Below are positions 53,208 to 64,000 of a stretch of 64,000 nucleotides of DNA, one piece after another (within the stretch, counting starts at the first letter, position 1; each line of letters opens with the position of its first letter). Below the pieces are notes generated by a model. That model did no database searches. It had not been told where the DNA came from and worked only from the letters and a program-made list of their open reading frames with translations. Source of the stretch: Alteromonas sp. KUL49. Lineage in GTDB: Bacteria; Pseudomonadota; Gammaproteobacteria; Enterobacterales; Alteromonadaceae. Both the position numbers and the translations under genes were made by a program. The stretch covers positions 186,001 to 250,000 of the forward strand of contig NZ_BJKL01000005.1 in NCBI RefSeq assembly GCF_006538345.1, in the 5' to 3' direction.

Positions 53208-54236
53208 GTGTCAGAACAACAAGCGACAGAAAAGCAAGAATCGCCAGTTGAGTCTCAGCTACCAAGCCCAGGGAAAATGCTCAAAGACGCCCGCGAAAAG
53301 CAGGGGCTAAGTAAGGAGCAAGTTGCATCTAAGTTGTTTCTCAATGTCAGTCAAGTTGATTCTATTGAGTCGGATAAGCTAGAAAACGCCTCCTCTATTA
53401 CGTTCGTAAAAGGTTATGTTAAAAATTACTCTCGACTGCTCGGCGTTGATACCAGCGTTGTTATTAGTGCATTCGAGCAAATTCACAAGGCTCAAGAGCC
53501 GGAGGCAAAGTTACAAAGCTTTTCGCGCAGAGTTGCCAAACAAAATCACGATGACCGGTGGATGATGGTGACCTACGGCATATTGGCCTTGTTGATAGCA
53601 GGGGTAGTAGTATGGTGGTACCAGCAACCCAATGACGCCACGCCCGCAGCGTCAGACGTTGAAGCTACTCCTGTGGCCGAGCCAGCAACTGAGCAAGCCA
53701 ATGATACCGAAGAGTTCACCGCGGAGGCGACCTCAACAGACGCGCCAATATTGATTCAGCCGACACCCGCAGAAGAGTCAGTACCGACAGGGTCTTCGTC
53801 ACAAGACGCTGACGTGGAGCAAGGTGCAAGCATAGAACAACCTGAGTTAACTACTCAAATTAACAGTGATACGCCCCCTGACATCAACGAGCCAACGTCA
53901 GCAGATATTAGCGACGTTGTTGACCCCCTCCTTGAAGGGGCAGAAGAAGCAGTACAACTTACTGATTCACAATCTGATTTACCCGAGCCCATTCTGATGG
54001 TGTTCACTTTTGGTGAAGATTGCTGGGTTAACGTTAAGGACGCCACTGGCGAAGATATCGCTTACGGTGTAAAACAATCTGGTCGCGTAATGTCGATAGC
54101 AGGAGTCCCACCTGTTGAAGTTACCCTTGGTGCACCGGATAATGTAGCTATTACGGTAAACGGCGACGCTGTTGATATGTCGGGCTATAACAATGGTCGC
54201 ACAGCGCGCTTTACGCTCCCTAGACAGGTAAATTAA
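53208..54236 (+). CDS. rodZ: Cytoskeletal protein RodZ
   Basis: About 342 residues. N-terminal Xre-like HTH ([38 protein letters not shown]), a TM helix ([21 protein letters not shown]), an acidic Pro/Thr/Glu-rich periplasmic linker, and a C-terminal DUF4115 domain ([50 protein letters not shown]). Links MreB to the wall. GTG 53208 has AGGAA at 7 bp; the TTG at 53202 is too close to it. The stop overlaps the ispG ATG (TAATG). Confidence 0.9.
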   Translation: MSEQQATEKQESPVESQLPSPGKMLKDAREKQGLSKEQVASKLFLNVSQVDSIESDKLENASSITFVKGYVKNYSRLLGVDTSVVISAFEQIHKAQEPEAKLQSFSRRVAKQNHDDRWMMVTYGILALLIAGVVVWWYQQPNDATPAASDVEATPVAEPATEQANDTEEFTAEATSTDAPILIQPTPAEESVPTGSSSQDADVEQGASIEQPELTTQINSDTPPDINEPTSADISDVVDPLLEGAEEAVQLTDSQSDLPEPILMVFTFGEDCWVNVKDATGEDIAYGVKQSGRVMSIAGVPPVEVTLGAPDNVAITVNGDAVDMSGYNNGRTARFTLPRQVN

Positions 54237-55356
54237 TGTTTTCAGAAAGCCCTATTAAGCGTAGAAAGTCTACGCGTATTAATGTAGGAAATGTACCTAT
54301 TGGCGATGGCGCCCCCATCGCGGTTCAGTCTATGACTAACACCCAAACCACAGATGTTGAAGCCACGGTAGATCAAATCAATCGAATCGTGGGTGTAGGT
54401 GGTGAAATTGTTCGTGTTTCTGTTCCAACGATGGAAGCGGCCGAAGCTTTCAAGTTAATTAAACAGCAGGTTTCTGTGCCTCTGGTAGCCGATATTCATT
54501 TTGATTATCGCATCGCGTTAAAAGTTGCCGAGTATGGTGTGGATTGTTTGCGCATCAACCCCGGAAACATAGGTAACATGGATCGAGTTAGGTCAGTTGT
54601 TGACTGCGCAAAAGCAAAAATATTCCCATTCGTATTGGCGTAAACGGTGGCTCTTTAGAAAAAGACTTACAAGAGAAATACGGTGAACCCACTCCAGAAG
54701 CGCTAGTAGAGTCTGCAATGCGACATGTAGACATTCTAGACAAACTAAACTTCGACCAATTCAAAGTAAGTGTGAAAGCCTCTGATGTATTTTTGGCAGT
54801 CGGGGCCTATCGATTGTTGGCGGATAAAATTGATCAGCCACTGCATTTAGGGATCACCGAAGCTGGTGGTCAACGAGCTGGAGCTGTGAAAAGTGCAGTT
54901 GGTCTGGGCATGTTACTCTCTGAAGGGATAGGCGATACACTTCGTGTGTCTTTGGCCGCTGACCCAGTTGAAGAAATCAAAGTTGGCTTTGATATTCTCA
55001 AGTCGCTGCGAATTCGGTCACGAGGGATTAACTTCATCGCATGTCCCAGTTGTTCACGCCAAGAATTCGATGTGATTGGTACGGTGAATGCATTAGAGCA
55101 ACGAGTAGAAGACATTCTTACGCCCATGGATGTATCAATTATCGGCTGTGTTGTGAACGGGCCGGGAGAAGCAGAAGTCTCTGATTTAGGCCTCACTGGT
55201 GCCCGCAATATGAGTGGCTTTTACGAGGATGGTCAAAGGCAAAGAGAGCGCCTGGCGAATGATGACCTTGTTGACCGCTTAGAAGCCAAAATACGTGCAA
55301 AGGCTGCACGTATGGATTCAGCGAATAAAATCGACGTAGCGTTGAAAGACGCTTAA
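54236..55356 (+). pseudogene. ispG: (E)-4-hydroxy-3-methylbut-2-enyl-diphosphate synthase IspG, interrupted by a one-base frameshift
   Basis: The two frames (54236-54643 and from ~54620 to 55356) together encode ~373 residues, the normal length (E. coli 372). Frame one is normal to VVDCAKAK, then reads IFPFVLA and stops. Adding one A to the run AAAAA at 54616-54620 restores [23 protein letters not shown], exactly the family sequence. Cluster cysteines [11 protein letters not shown] and [10 protein letters not shown] are intact. The enzyme makes an essential step of isoprenoid synthesis, so the shift is probably a sequencing/assembly error at a homopolymer; genuine recoding by slippage is possible. 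Confidence 0.92.
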
Positions 55357-55363
55357 GCGAGCA

Positions 55364-55403
55364 TTGTTGTTTATCACTAAAGCCCCTATAATGCGGGGCT
55401 TTT
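55364..55403 (+). promoter_or_regulatory. Promoter with -10 inside a terminator-like hairpin, before hisS
   Basis: AAGCCCC (55380-55386)-TATAATGC-GGGGCTT (55395-55401) then TTC: a hairpin ending ispG. Its loop is TATAAT (55387-55392), which with TTGTTG (55364-55369, 17-bp spacer) forms a promoter for hisS. Confidence 0.6.
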
Positions 55404-55430
55404 CACTATATAGCAGTTTGAGAATTTCAC

Positions 55431-56711
55431 GTGGCTAAAACTATTCAGGCAATTCGCGGCATGAATGATTGCCTGCCGGAGATTTCCGGTACATGGCAAC
55501 AAGTAGAATCAGTACTTCGTCAAGTTGTGGCGAGTTATGGATATCAAGAGATTCGTACCCCGATTGTTGAAAGTACAGACCTTTTTAAGCGCTCTATTGG
55601 TGAAGTTACCGATATCGTCGAAAAAGAGATGTATACCTTCGAAGACCGAAATGGTGACAGCTTAACACTACGTCCAGAAGGCACGGCGAGCTGTGTTCGC
55701 GCAGGTAATGAACACGGTCTTTTATACAACCAACAGCAGCGTCTTTGGTACATGGGGCCAATGTTTAGACATGAACGTCCTCAAAAAGGTCGTTATCGTC
55801 AGTTTCATCAGTTCGGCGTGGAGACATTCGGTTTGGATGGTCCAGATATTGACTTAGAAGTTATCCTTCTGAGTGCTCGTATTTGGAAGCTATTTGGTAT
55901 TGAGAAACACGTTAAACTGCAAATTAACTCGTTGGGTTCTAACGAAGCGCGTCAGGCTTACCGTGAAACCTTGGTTAGCTATCTCAAAGCAAGAGCGGAT
56001 CAACTCGATGAAGATAGCCTTCGTCGATTGGAATCTAACCCTTTGCGCGTATTGGACAGCAAGAACCCACAAGTGCAAGCGGCTATCGTTGATGCGCCAG
56101 CGTTAATCGACCATCTTGATGAAGAATCAAAGGCGCACTTTGATGCCCTTTGTAGCCGGTTGTCAGCTGCAGGGATCGAGTTTGAAGTAAACCCTAATCT
56201 GGTTCGCGGTTTAGACTATTACAATCGCACCGTATTTGAGTGGGTTACGGACAGCTTAGGTGCACAAGGTACTGTTTGTGCTGGTGGTCGTTATGACGGT
56301 CTTGTAGAGCAACTGGGGGGTAAAGCAACTCCCGCAGTGGGCTTTGCTATGGGAATGGAACGCTTAGTACTACTGTTGACCACCTTGCACGAAGATGCAG
56401 TGGATAGTAGCTTTGCAGACATTTATGTTACTGCCTTAGGCGACGACACTCAGGCTTATGCGGTCGAAGTAAGCGAATCATTGCGTCAGTTGCTGCCAAA
56501 CGCTCGCATACTCATGCACTGTGGTGGCGGTAATTTGAAGAAACAATTAAAAAGAGCTGACAAGACGGGTGCTGGTATTGCCTTGCTGTTAGGCTCTCAA
56601 GAAATGCAGTCACGAGAAGTGGTCATCAAACCATTACGTGACGGTCAGGAACAGTCTACCGTATCTTTCGATGCGCTTGCAGAGACAGTTGCTGACTTGC
56701 TAAACGTATAA
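55431..56711 (+). CDS. hisS: Histidyl-tRNA synthetase
   Basis: A 426-residue class II synthetase. Motif 2 [22 protein letters not shown], histidine-A motif [16 protein letters not shown], and motif 3 [15 protein letters not shown], followed by the anticodon-binding domain. The start is a GTG at 55431 ([17 protein letters not shown] as in relatives). Confidence 0.97.
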   Translation: MAKTIQAIRGMNDCLPEISGTWQQVESVLRQVVASYGYQEIRTPIVESTDLFKRSIGEVTDIVEKEMYTFEDRNGDSLTLRPEGTASCVRAGNEHGLLYNQQQRLWYMGPMFRHERPQKGRYRQFHQFGVETFGLDGPDIDLEVILLSARIWKLFGIEKHVKLQINSLGSNEARQAYRETLVSYLKARADQLDEDSLRRLESNPLRVLDSKNPQVQAAIVDAPALIDHLDEESKAHFDALCSRLSAAGIEFEVNPNLVRGLDYYNRTVFEWVTDSLGAQGTVCAGGRYDGLVEQLGGKATPAVGFAMGMERLVLLLTTLHEDAVDSSFADIYVTALGDDTQAYAVEVSESLRQLLPNARILMHCGGGNLKKQLKRADKTGAGIALLLGSQEMQSREVVIKPLRDGQEQSTVSFDALAETVADLLNV

Positions 56712-56726
56712 TATTACGAGGACATC

Positions 56727-57347
56727 ATGGAACAATTCGCAACAGAAGAACAACAAGTAGAAGCGATTAAACGTTTTTGGAAAGAGCATGGTACCGCAAT
56801 TATTGTCGGTGCTTTATTGGGTTTAGGTGGTTTGTACGGATGGCGCGCCTATTCAGATAGTCAAAATGAAGCTAAGGAAGCGGCATCCGTGGGCTATCAA
56901 GAAGTCGTTGAATCGTTTGGTGAAGACGGCACTTTGGCTGCGCTGGACACCTTTGTGGCTGAAAATACTGATTCTGGTTACGCAACTATTGCTGGCTTGT
57001 TGGCTGCTAAACAGGCTGTCGATGAAAGCAATTTCGAGGCTGCTGCTGTGCAATTACAAAACGTTATTGCTACCGCTGATAATGCACCGCTTAAAGGTGT
57101 GGCGTCGTTGCGTTTAGCCCGTGTGCAAATAGAAATGAACCAGCTTGAAAATGCGTTGTCTACGCTTAGCACCATTGCAGATACTTCATTTGATGCAGAA
57201 GTGTCAGAGCTCAAAGGTGACATATACGTGCGTCAAAGTAAGTTTGACGATGCGCGTTTAGCATATGCAAGTGCGCTTGAAAACAATGCCAATAATCGTT
57301 TGCTTCAAATGAAACTAGACAACCTTGCGGTAGCCGCAGGTCAGTAA
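56727..57347 (+). CDS. yfgM: YfgM family membrane-anchored TPR protein
   Basis: A 206-residue protein with one TM helix (HGTAIIVGALLGLGGLYGWRAY, ~20-41) and a periplasmic TPR region (AAAVQLQNVIATADNAPLKGVASLRLARVQIEMNQLENALSTL). E. coli YfgM joins the SecYEG-PpiD chaperone network. Between hisS and bamB, as in E. coli. Confidence 0.93.
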   Translation: MEQFATEEQQVEAIKRFWKEHGTAIIVGALLGLGGLYGWRAYSDSQNEAKEAASVGYQEVVESFGEDGTLAALDTFVAENTDSGYATIAGLLAAKQAVDESNFEAAAVQLQNVIATADNAPLKGVASLRLARVQIEMNQLENALSTLSTIADTSFDAEVSELKGDIYVRQSKFDDARLAYASALENNANNRLLQMKLDNLAVAAGQ

Positions 57348-57375
57348 GCAAGCTAATAAAATAGAGGTAGGTAAT

Positions 57376-58632
57376 TTGTTTCACCATACTCAAGGCCAAA
57401 AAGGCCGCTTTACTCGCGCCATAGGGATAGCGCTGGCCTTGTCAGTTACCTTATCTGGTTGCTCTACGGTTACTGATTGGTTTTCCGATGATGAAGAAAT
57501 AGAGATTCGTCGCTTAGATCCAATAAATGCTGAGTTTTCTCCGAACATAAACTGGGACCGAGACCTAGGTAAAGGCGTTGACGGTTATTATTCTCGACTT
57601 CGCCCAGTCTACGCATACAACAAATTGTTTGCTGCTGATAGACATGGTGTTGTAGTGGCCCTAGAGCCAGACACTGGTAAGGTCATTTGGGAGAAAAACT
57701 TCGCGACTTTCAACGACGATGGCATGTGGAGTGGTATCGCTCGGCTGTGGGAAAGTGGTGTTAGTGCGAGAATCGGTGGTATTTCTGCGTCTGACCGTAT
57801 GGTTTTCATCGGAACCGAAAATGGTGAAGTCATTGCGCTAGATGAAGCTACAGGCGAACTGGTATGGCAAAAGAATGTACCAGGCGAAGTGTTAGCTGCG
57901 CCAGCATCTGATTCAGGTATTCTTGTAGTTAACACTGGTGCTGGTGTGCTTTATGGATTTGATACTAGATCAGGTGAGCAAGTATGGCGCCATGAAAGTG
58001 ATACACCTCCATTAACACTCCGAGGAATTTCTACACCGATAGCATCAAATGGTGGCGCCTTGCTGGGAACACCTACGGGTAAGCTACAAGTAAACATCAT
58101 TGATAGTGGGATACTGGCGTGGGAAACCCAAGTGGCTACTCCGTCTGGTGCGACAGAGTTGGAGCGAATTGTTGACATAGACACTACACCTGTTTTGTTT
58201 GGTGGCACCATTTACACTGTTGCGTACAATGGCACGTTAGCAGCAATAGAGCTTCGCAGTGGTCGAATAGTTTGGAAACGTGAATACGGTGCCTATAGAA
58301 ACTTGAGTGTTGAAGGCAATCGAATTTATGTGGTGGACAACAACTCTCACGTCTATGCTTTAGATCGTAGAAACGGCGTCGAGTTATGGTCGCAAAATGG
58401 TCTAAAAGGCCGTTCATTAACTGCAGCAGAGCCTGACGGTGACAATATTGTTGTTGGTGATAATTGGGGGTTTTTGCATTGGATTAGCAAAGAAAACGGT
58501 GCAATTGTGTCCCGCCTTTCTCTTGGAGGTGACGACGAAGATGAATCCGTCTATGTTGCTCCCCTCAGCGTCAACGGTAACATTATTGCCGTTACCCGCG
58601 ATGGCGTCATAGCGTCAATTTCTACACCGTAG
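57376..58632 (+). CDS. bamB: Outer-membrane assembly lipoprotein BamB
   Basis: A 418-residue lipoprotein: signal peptide with lipobox LSGC (~29), then an eight-bladed PQQ-type propeller (VVALEPDTGKVIWEKNFAT; VIALDEATGELVWQKNVPGE; YGFDTRSGEQVWRHESD; AIELRSGRIVWKREYG). Part of the BAM complex. TTG start after AGAGG, 28 bp after yfgM. Confidence 0.95.
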   Translation: MFHHTQGQKGRFTRAIGIALALSVTLSGCSTVTDWFSDDEEIEIRRLDPINAEFSPNINWDRDLGKGVDGYYSRLRPVYAYNKLFAADRHGVVVALEPDTGKVIWEKNFATFNDDGMWSGIARLWESGVSARIGGISASDRMVFIGTENGEVIALDEATGELVWQKNVPGEVLAAPASDSGILVVNTGAGVLYGFDTRSGEQVWRHESDTPPLTLRGISTPIASNGGALLGTPTGKLQVNIIDSGILAWETQVATPSGATELERIVDIDTTPVLFGGTIYTVAYNGTLAAIELRSGRIVWKREYGAYRNLSVEGNRIYVVDNNSHVYALDRRNGVELWSQNGLKGRSLTAAEPDGDNIVVGDNWGFLHWISKENGAIVSRLSLGGDDEDESVYVAPLSVNGNIIAVTRDGVIASISTP

Positions 58633-58650
58633 TTTAGTCGCGCCTTTGAG

Positions 58651-58727
58651 CTGACTAAATTATATTAAGCAGGTATAATCGCCTGCTACATTCAAACCGC
58701 AAGAAAGTTCTGCTTCCTTGCGGTTTG
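58651..58727 (+). promoter_or_regulatory. der promoter and hairpin in the bamB-der gap
   Basis: CTGACT (58651-58656), 17 bp, TATAAT (58674-58679). The -10 lies in the loop of AGCAGG-TATAATCG-CCTGCT. A separate perfect 11-bp stem CAAACCGCAAG/CTTGCGGTTTG (58693-58703, 58717-58727) follows with a weak T-rich tail; it would be in the der leader, as a terminator of bamB read-through or a leader hairpin. Confidence 0.55.
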
Positions 58728-58762
58728 TGTTTATTTGCTTTCGTGACCTTTAGGATCTGAAA

Positions 58763-60205
58763 ATGTTACCCGTAGTTGCTCTTGTCGGACGCCCCAATGT
58801 GGGAAAGTCTACTTTGTTCAATCGCTTTACGAATACTCGTGATGCTTTGGTTGCCGATTACCCCGGTTTAACCCGAGACCGCAAGTATGGCCAAGCCAAG
58901 TTTGAACAGCGTCAGTTTATCGTTGTAGATACTGGAGGGATTACCGGGGACGAAGAGGGAATCGATGCGGAAATGGCGCAGCAGTCTCTACTTGCTATCG
59001 AAGAAGCTGATGTTGTTATGTTTCTAGTCGACGCAAGAGCTGGATTATTACCAGCGGACCAAGCTATTGCTGAACATCTACGCAAAGTAGACAAAGATGT
59101 TTACTTAGTTGCCAATAAAGTCGATGGTATAGACGGTGACAGTGAGAGTGCTGAGTTTTACTCGTTGGGTTTAGGTCAAATCCATCAAATTGCTGCAGCC
59201 CATGGTCGCGGTGTAAGTCAGCTGCTTCAAGAGTCACTTGCACCTTTAGAGGACGCATTTCCAGAGATGCGAGTAGTGGAGCAGGAGGTACAAGAAGAAC
59301 TAGATGCTGAAGCACAACTTGAGCGACTTCAAGCCTTGCCAATCAAACTTGCTATCGTTGGTAAACCAAACGTAGGTAAGTCCACACTGACTAATCGTAT
59401 TTTGGGTGAAGAACGTGTTGTCGTTTATGATTTGCCTGGTACCACACGAGATAGCGTTTATATACCTATGGAACGTGATGAACGTGAGTACATCCTTATT
59501 GACACTGCGGGTGTTCGTAAACGCAAAAAAATTAGCGAAGCGGTAGAAAAATTCTCAATTGTTAAGACGCTTCAAGCGATAGAAGAAGCTAACGTCGTTC
59601 TACTTGTTATAGATGCTCGCGAGGGAATCACTGATCAGGATTTAAGTCTTCTTGGCTTTATTTTAAATTCTGGTCGGTCACTCGTCATCGCGGTAAATAA
59701 GTGGGATGGACTAGATACGGATATTAAAGAAGATATTAAGCGCGAACTCGATCGTCGCTTAGGTTTTATCGACTTTGCTCGTCTTCACTTTATTTCTGCG
59801 TTGCACGGTACGGGCGTGGGTAACTTGTTTGAGTCTGTGCAAGAAGCCTATGCAAGTGCAACAAAACGCATCAATACGTCTATTCTTACACAAATTATGG
59901 AGATGGCACAGGATGACCATCAGCCACCGTTAGTGCGTGGTCGTAGGGTTAAGATGAAATATGCTCATGCTGGGGGATACAATCCACCAGTTATCGTAAT
60001 ACACGGTAACCAAGTAGATGACTTGCCTCATTCGTATAAGCGATATCTGATGAACTATTTTAGGAAGGCACTTCAAGTTATGGGTACGCCAATCAAAATA
60101 GAGTTTAGAGAGGGAAGTAACCCCTTTGAAGGCAAGAAAAACCAGCTAACGCTGGCTCAACAACGCAAGCGTAGACGCATGATGTCTTACCACAAGAAGA
60201 AGTAA
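58763..60205 (+). CDS. der: Ribosome-assembly GTPase Der (EngA)
   Basis: A 480-residue tandem GTPase. First G domain: [24 protein letters not shown]. Second: [31 protein letters not shown]-terminal KH-like domain ([21 protein letters not shown]). Acts in 50S assembly. Confidence 0.98.
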   Translation: MLPVVALVGRPNVGKSTLFNRFTNTRDALVADYPGLTRDRKYGQAKFEQRQFIVVDTGGITGDEEGIDAEMAQQSLLAIEEADVVMFLVDARAGLLPADQAIAEHLRKVDKDVYLVANKVDGIDGDSESAEFYSLGLGQIHQIAAAHGRGVSQLLQESLAPLEDAFPEMRVVEQEVQEELDAEAQLERLQALPIKLAIVGKPNVGKSTLTNRILGEERVVVYDLPGTTRDSVYIPMERDEREYILIDTAGVRKRKKISEAVEKFSIVKTLQAIEEANVVLLVIDAREGITDQDLSLLGFILNSGRSLVIAVNKWDGLDTDIKEDIKRELDRRLGFIDFARLHFISALHGTGVGNLFESVQEAYASATKRINTSILTQIMEMAQDDHQPPLVRGRRVKMKYAHAGGYNPPVIVIHGNQVDDLPHSYKRYLMNYFRKALQVMGTPIKIEFREGSNPFEGKKNQLTLAQQRKRRRMMSYHKKK

Positions 60206-60213
60206 TACTTTTC

Positions 60214-61242
60214 CTATTGATGCTCACCGGCTTCTAGCAATAGAAGCCTTACTTCCGACATCAACTTCGACTCGTCTGGCACTTCAATGTTTGCAATAAG
60301 CACATTGGTAAATTCATCAGACAAACCTTCTGGAAATGTCGTAGACACCTTCACTACTTTGTCTTTCGCAAAAAACGCATAACTTGTTGCGAACACGGGT
60401 TCTTCGTCAAGTCCATTTGCTACTAAATGAAGTTTGAATCCATTGTTACCATTATGCGCCGCAAATGGAGATATGGGATTTTGGGCAATAAGTTGCAAAT
60501 CCCGTTGGTCGGCCACTGATTGAGCGAGTTGGTGATCGTTTTCCAGTTCACCTATTAATAACGTGTTTGATGGGTGTTGAGTTTGCGCCATGAATGGGAA
60601 TATAGAAACATCAACAATGGCATCTTCGAACTCATTGTGCACATAACGGGTAACAATACCCTGAAACGGGTCGGGATATAGTTGGGTACCAGCGCGTTCA
60701 AATTGATGAATAGTTTGAGGGAGTTTGAGAGCGCTAATGTAGTCACTCGCACCAATGGAGCCGTACAAGTGAGGTGCAGAAAAGATTGACGCTGATAATG
60801 CATGAGTCAACCACTCCGCTACTGCCGAAACCGCGACCTTTTGGCTAGAGTCAACTGTGCTGACTGCCGTGAAAGAGTCGATCTCTATTCCTCGCCACTG
60901 TAGTGTAAATTCACTGTAGTGTTTTGCGTCTTCGTCTTGATAGCTTAAGTTGGCCACCAATAATTCGTAATCATTTCCGCCTGAAAAAGGAGCGATGGTT
61001 GTGAATGTGTTCAAGTCTACTAATGCCTGAACATAATGCTCAGGAGAAACTACGTCTTCCACACACTGAGTTGTGAGTTCGGACGTTCTATCAATAGTAT
61101 TGCATTGTGTAGATAGAGATTCGCTTGGGTAGGTTGAATAAAAAGACAACCCTAGGCCCAGTTGTTGCGCATAGACGCTACTCGCAAGAGCAAGCAACGC
61201 ACAAGTTAACGTTGAAAAGCGAAGAAAAGAAATAATGGTCAA
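60214..61242 (-). CDS. Exported protein of unknown function, coupled to xseA
   Basis: A 342-residue protein I do not recognise. Signal peptide (SFLRFSTLTCALLALASSVYA), then a mature chain with two close cysteines (TQCNTIDRTSELTTQC) that could form a disulfide, no further TM segment and no obvious motif. It begins 5 bp after the xseA stop, so is likely co-transcribed. The apparent start is TTG 61242, with AAGG directly adjacent, which is too close for normal use; the true start is uncertain. It is convergent with der. Confidence 0.6.
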   Translation of the reverse strand: MTIISFLRFSTLTCALLALASSVYAQQLGLGLSFYSTYPSESLSTQCNTIDRTSELTTQCVEDVVSPEHYVQALVDLNTFTTIAPFSGGNDYELLVANLSYQDEDAKHYSEFTLQWRGIEIDSFTAVSTVDSSQKVAVSAVAEWLTHALSASIFSAPHLYGSIGASDYISALKLPQTIHQFERAGTQLYPDPFQGIVTRYVHNEFEDAIVDVSIFPFMAQTQHPSNTLLIGELENDHQLAQSVADQRDLQLIAQNPISPFAAHNGNNGFKLHLVANGLDEEPVFATSYAFFAKDKVVKVSTTFPEGLSDEFTNVLIANIEVPDESKLMSEVRLLLLEAGEHQ

Positions 61243-61247
61243 CCTTG

Positions 61248-64000
<2,753 letters not shown>

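Overview
The window reads as a chromosomal segment of a marine gammaproteobacterium of the Alteromonadaceae type. Reasons: the core gene order iscR ... ndk-rlmN-pilW-rodZ-ispG-hisS-yfgM-bamB-der-xseA-guaB, a queA-tgt-yajC-secD-secF block, a large TonB-dependent receptor, a TtpC/ExbB/ExbD/TonB energy-transducing operon, and protein sequences close to those of Alteromonas, Shewanella and Vibrio. This is inference; no database was searched. Almost everything is chromosomal housekeeping or stable accessory content. I saw no phage, insertion sequence, CRISPR array or tRNA.

Layout. 1-5.8 kb: amino-acid catabolism. It holds the end of a TyrR/PhhR-type regulator, fumarylacetoacetase, maleylacetoacetate isomerase, an Lrp-family regulator divergent from a leucine dehydrogenase, the 4.5S SRP RNA, a ComFB-like gene and tryptophan 2,3-dioxygenase. 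5.8-17 kb: outer-membrane uptake. A TonB-dependent receptor with a structured leader is followed by a methyltransferase, a TPR/2OG-Fe(II) oxygenase, then a six-gene DUF3450-TtpC-ExbB-ExbD-TonB-TPR operon. 17-25.3 kb: a serine hydrolase and a nine-gene minus-strand operon that is an extended version of E. coli yjfIJKLMC (PspA, potassium channel, ATP-grasp ligase, rhomboid). 25.4-31.4 kb: a DUF6471 gene, queA, tgt and the Sec accessory genes. 31.4-36.6 kb: lipid and envelope genes (PagL-like deacylase, ferredoxin reductase plus desaturase, membrane LytTR regulator, acyltransferase). 36.7-50 kb: suhB, trmJ, cysE, a GGDEF-EAL gene, then iscR-iscS followed directly by a complete suf operon where most relatives carry iscUA-hscBA-fdx. 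50-64 kb: ndk to guaB.

Main points of interest: (1) the iscR-suf hybrid locus, with IscR type-1 boxes before both iscR and sufB and an IscS lacking the IscU-binding tail; (2) TyrR-type boxes before fahA and before the TonB-dependent receptor; (3) a leader motif shared by the receptor gene and the TonB operon; (4) two copies of a short palindromic element with a conserved twin-hairpin core but unrelated arms; (5) tandem FabR/DesT-like operators before the desaturase operon; (6) single-base homopolymer frameshifts in ispG and in a GGDEF-EAL gene, which may be assembly errors.
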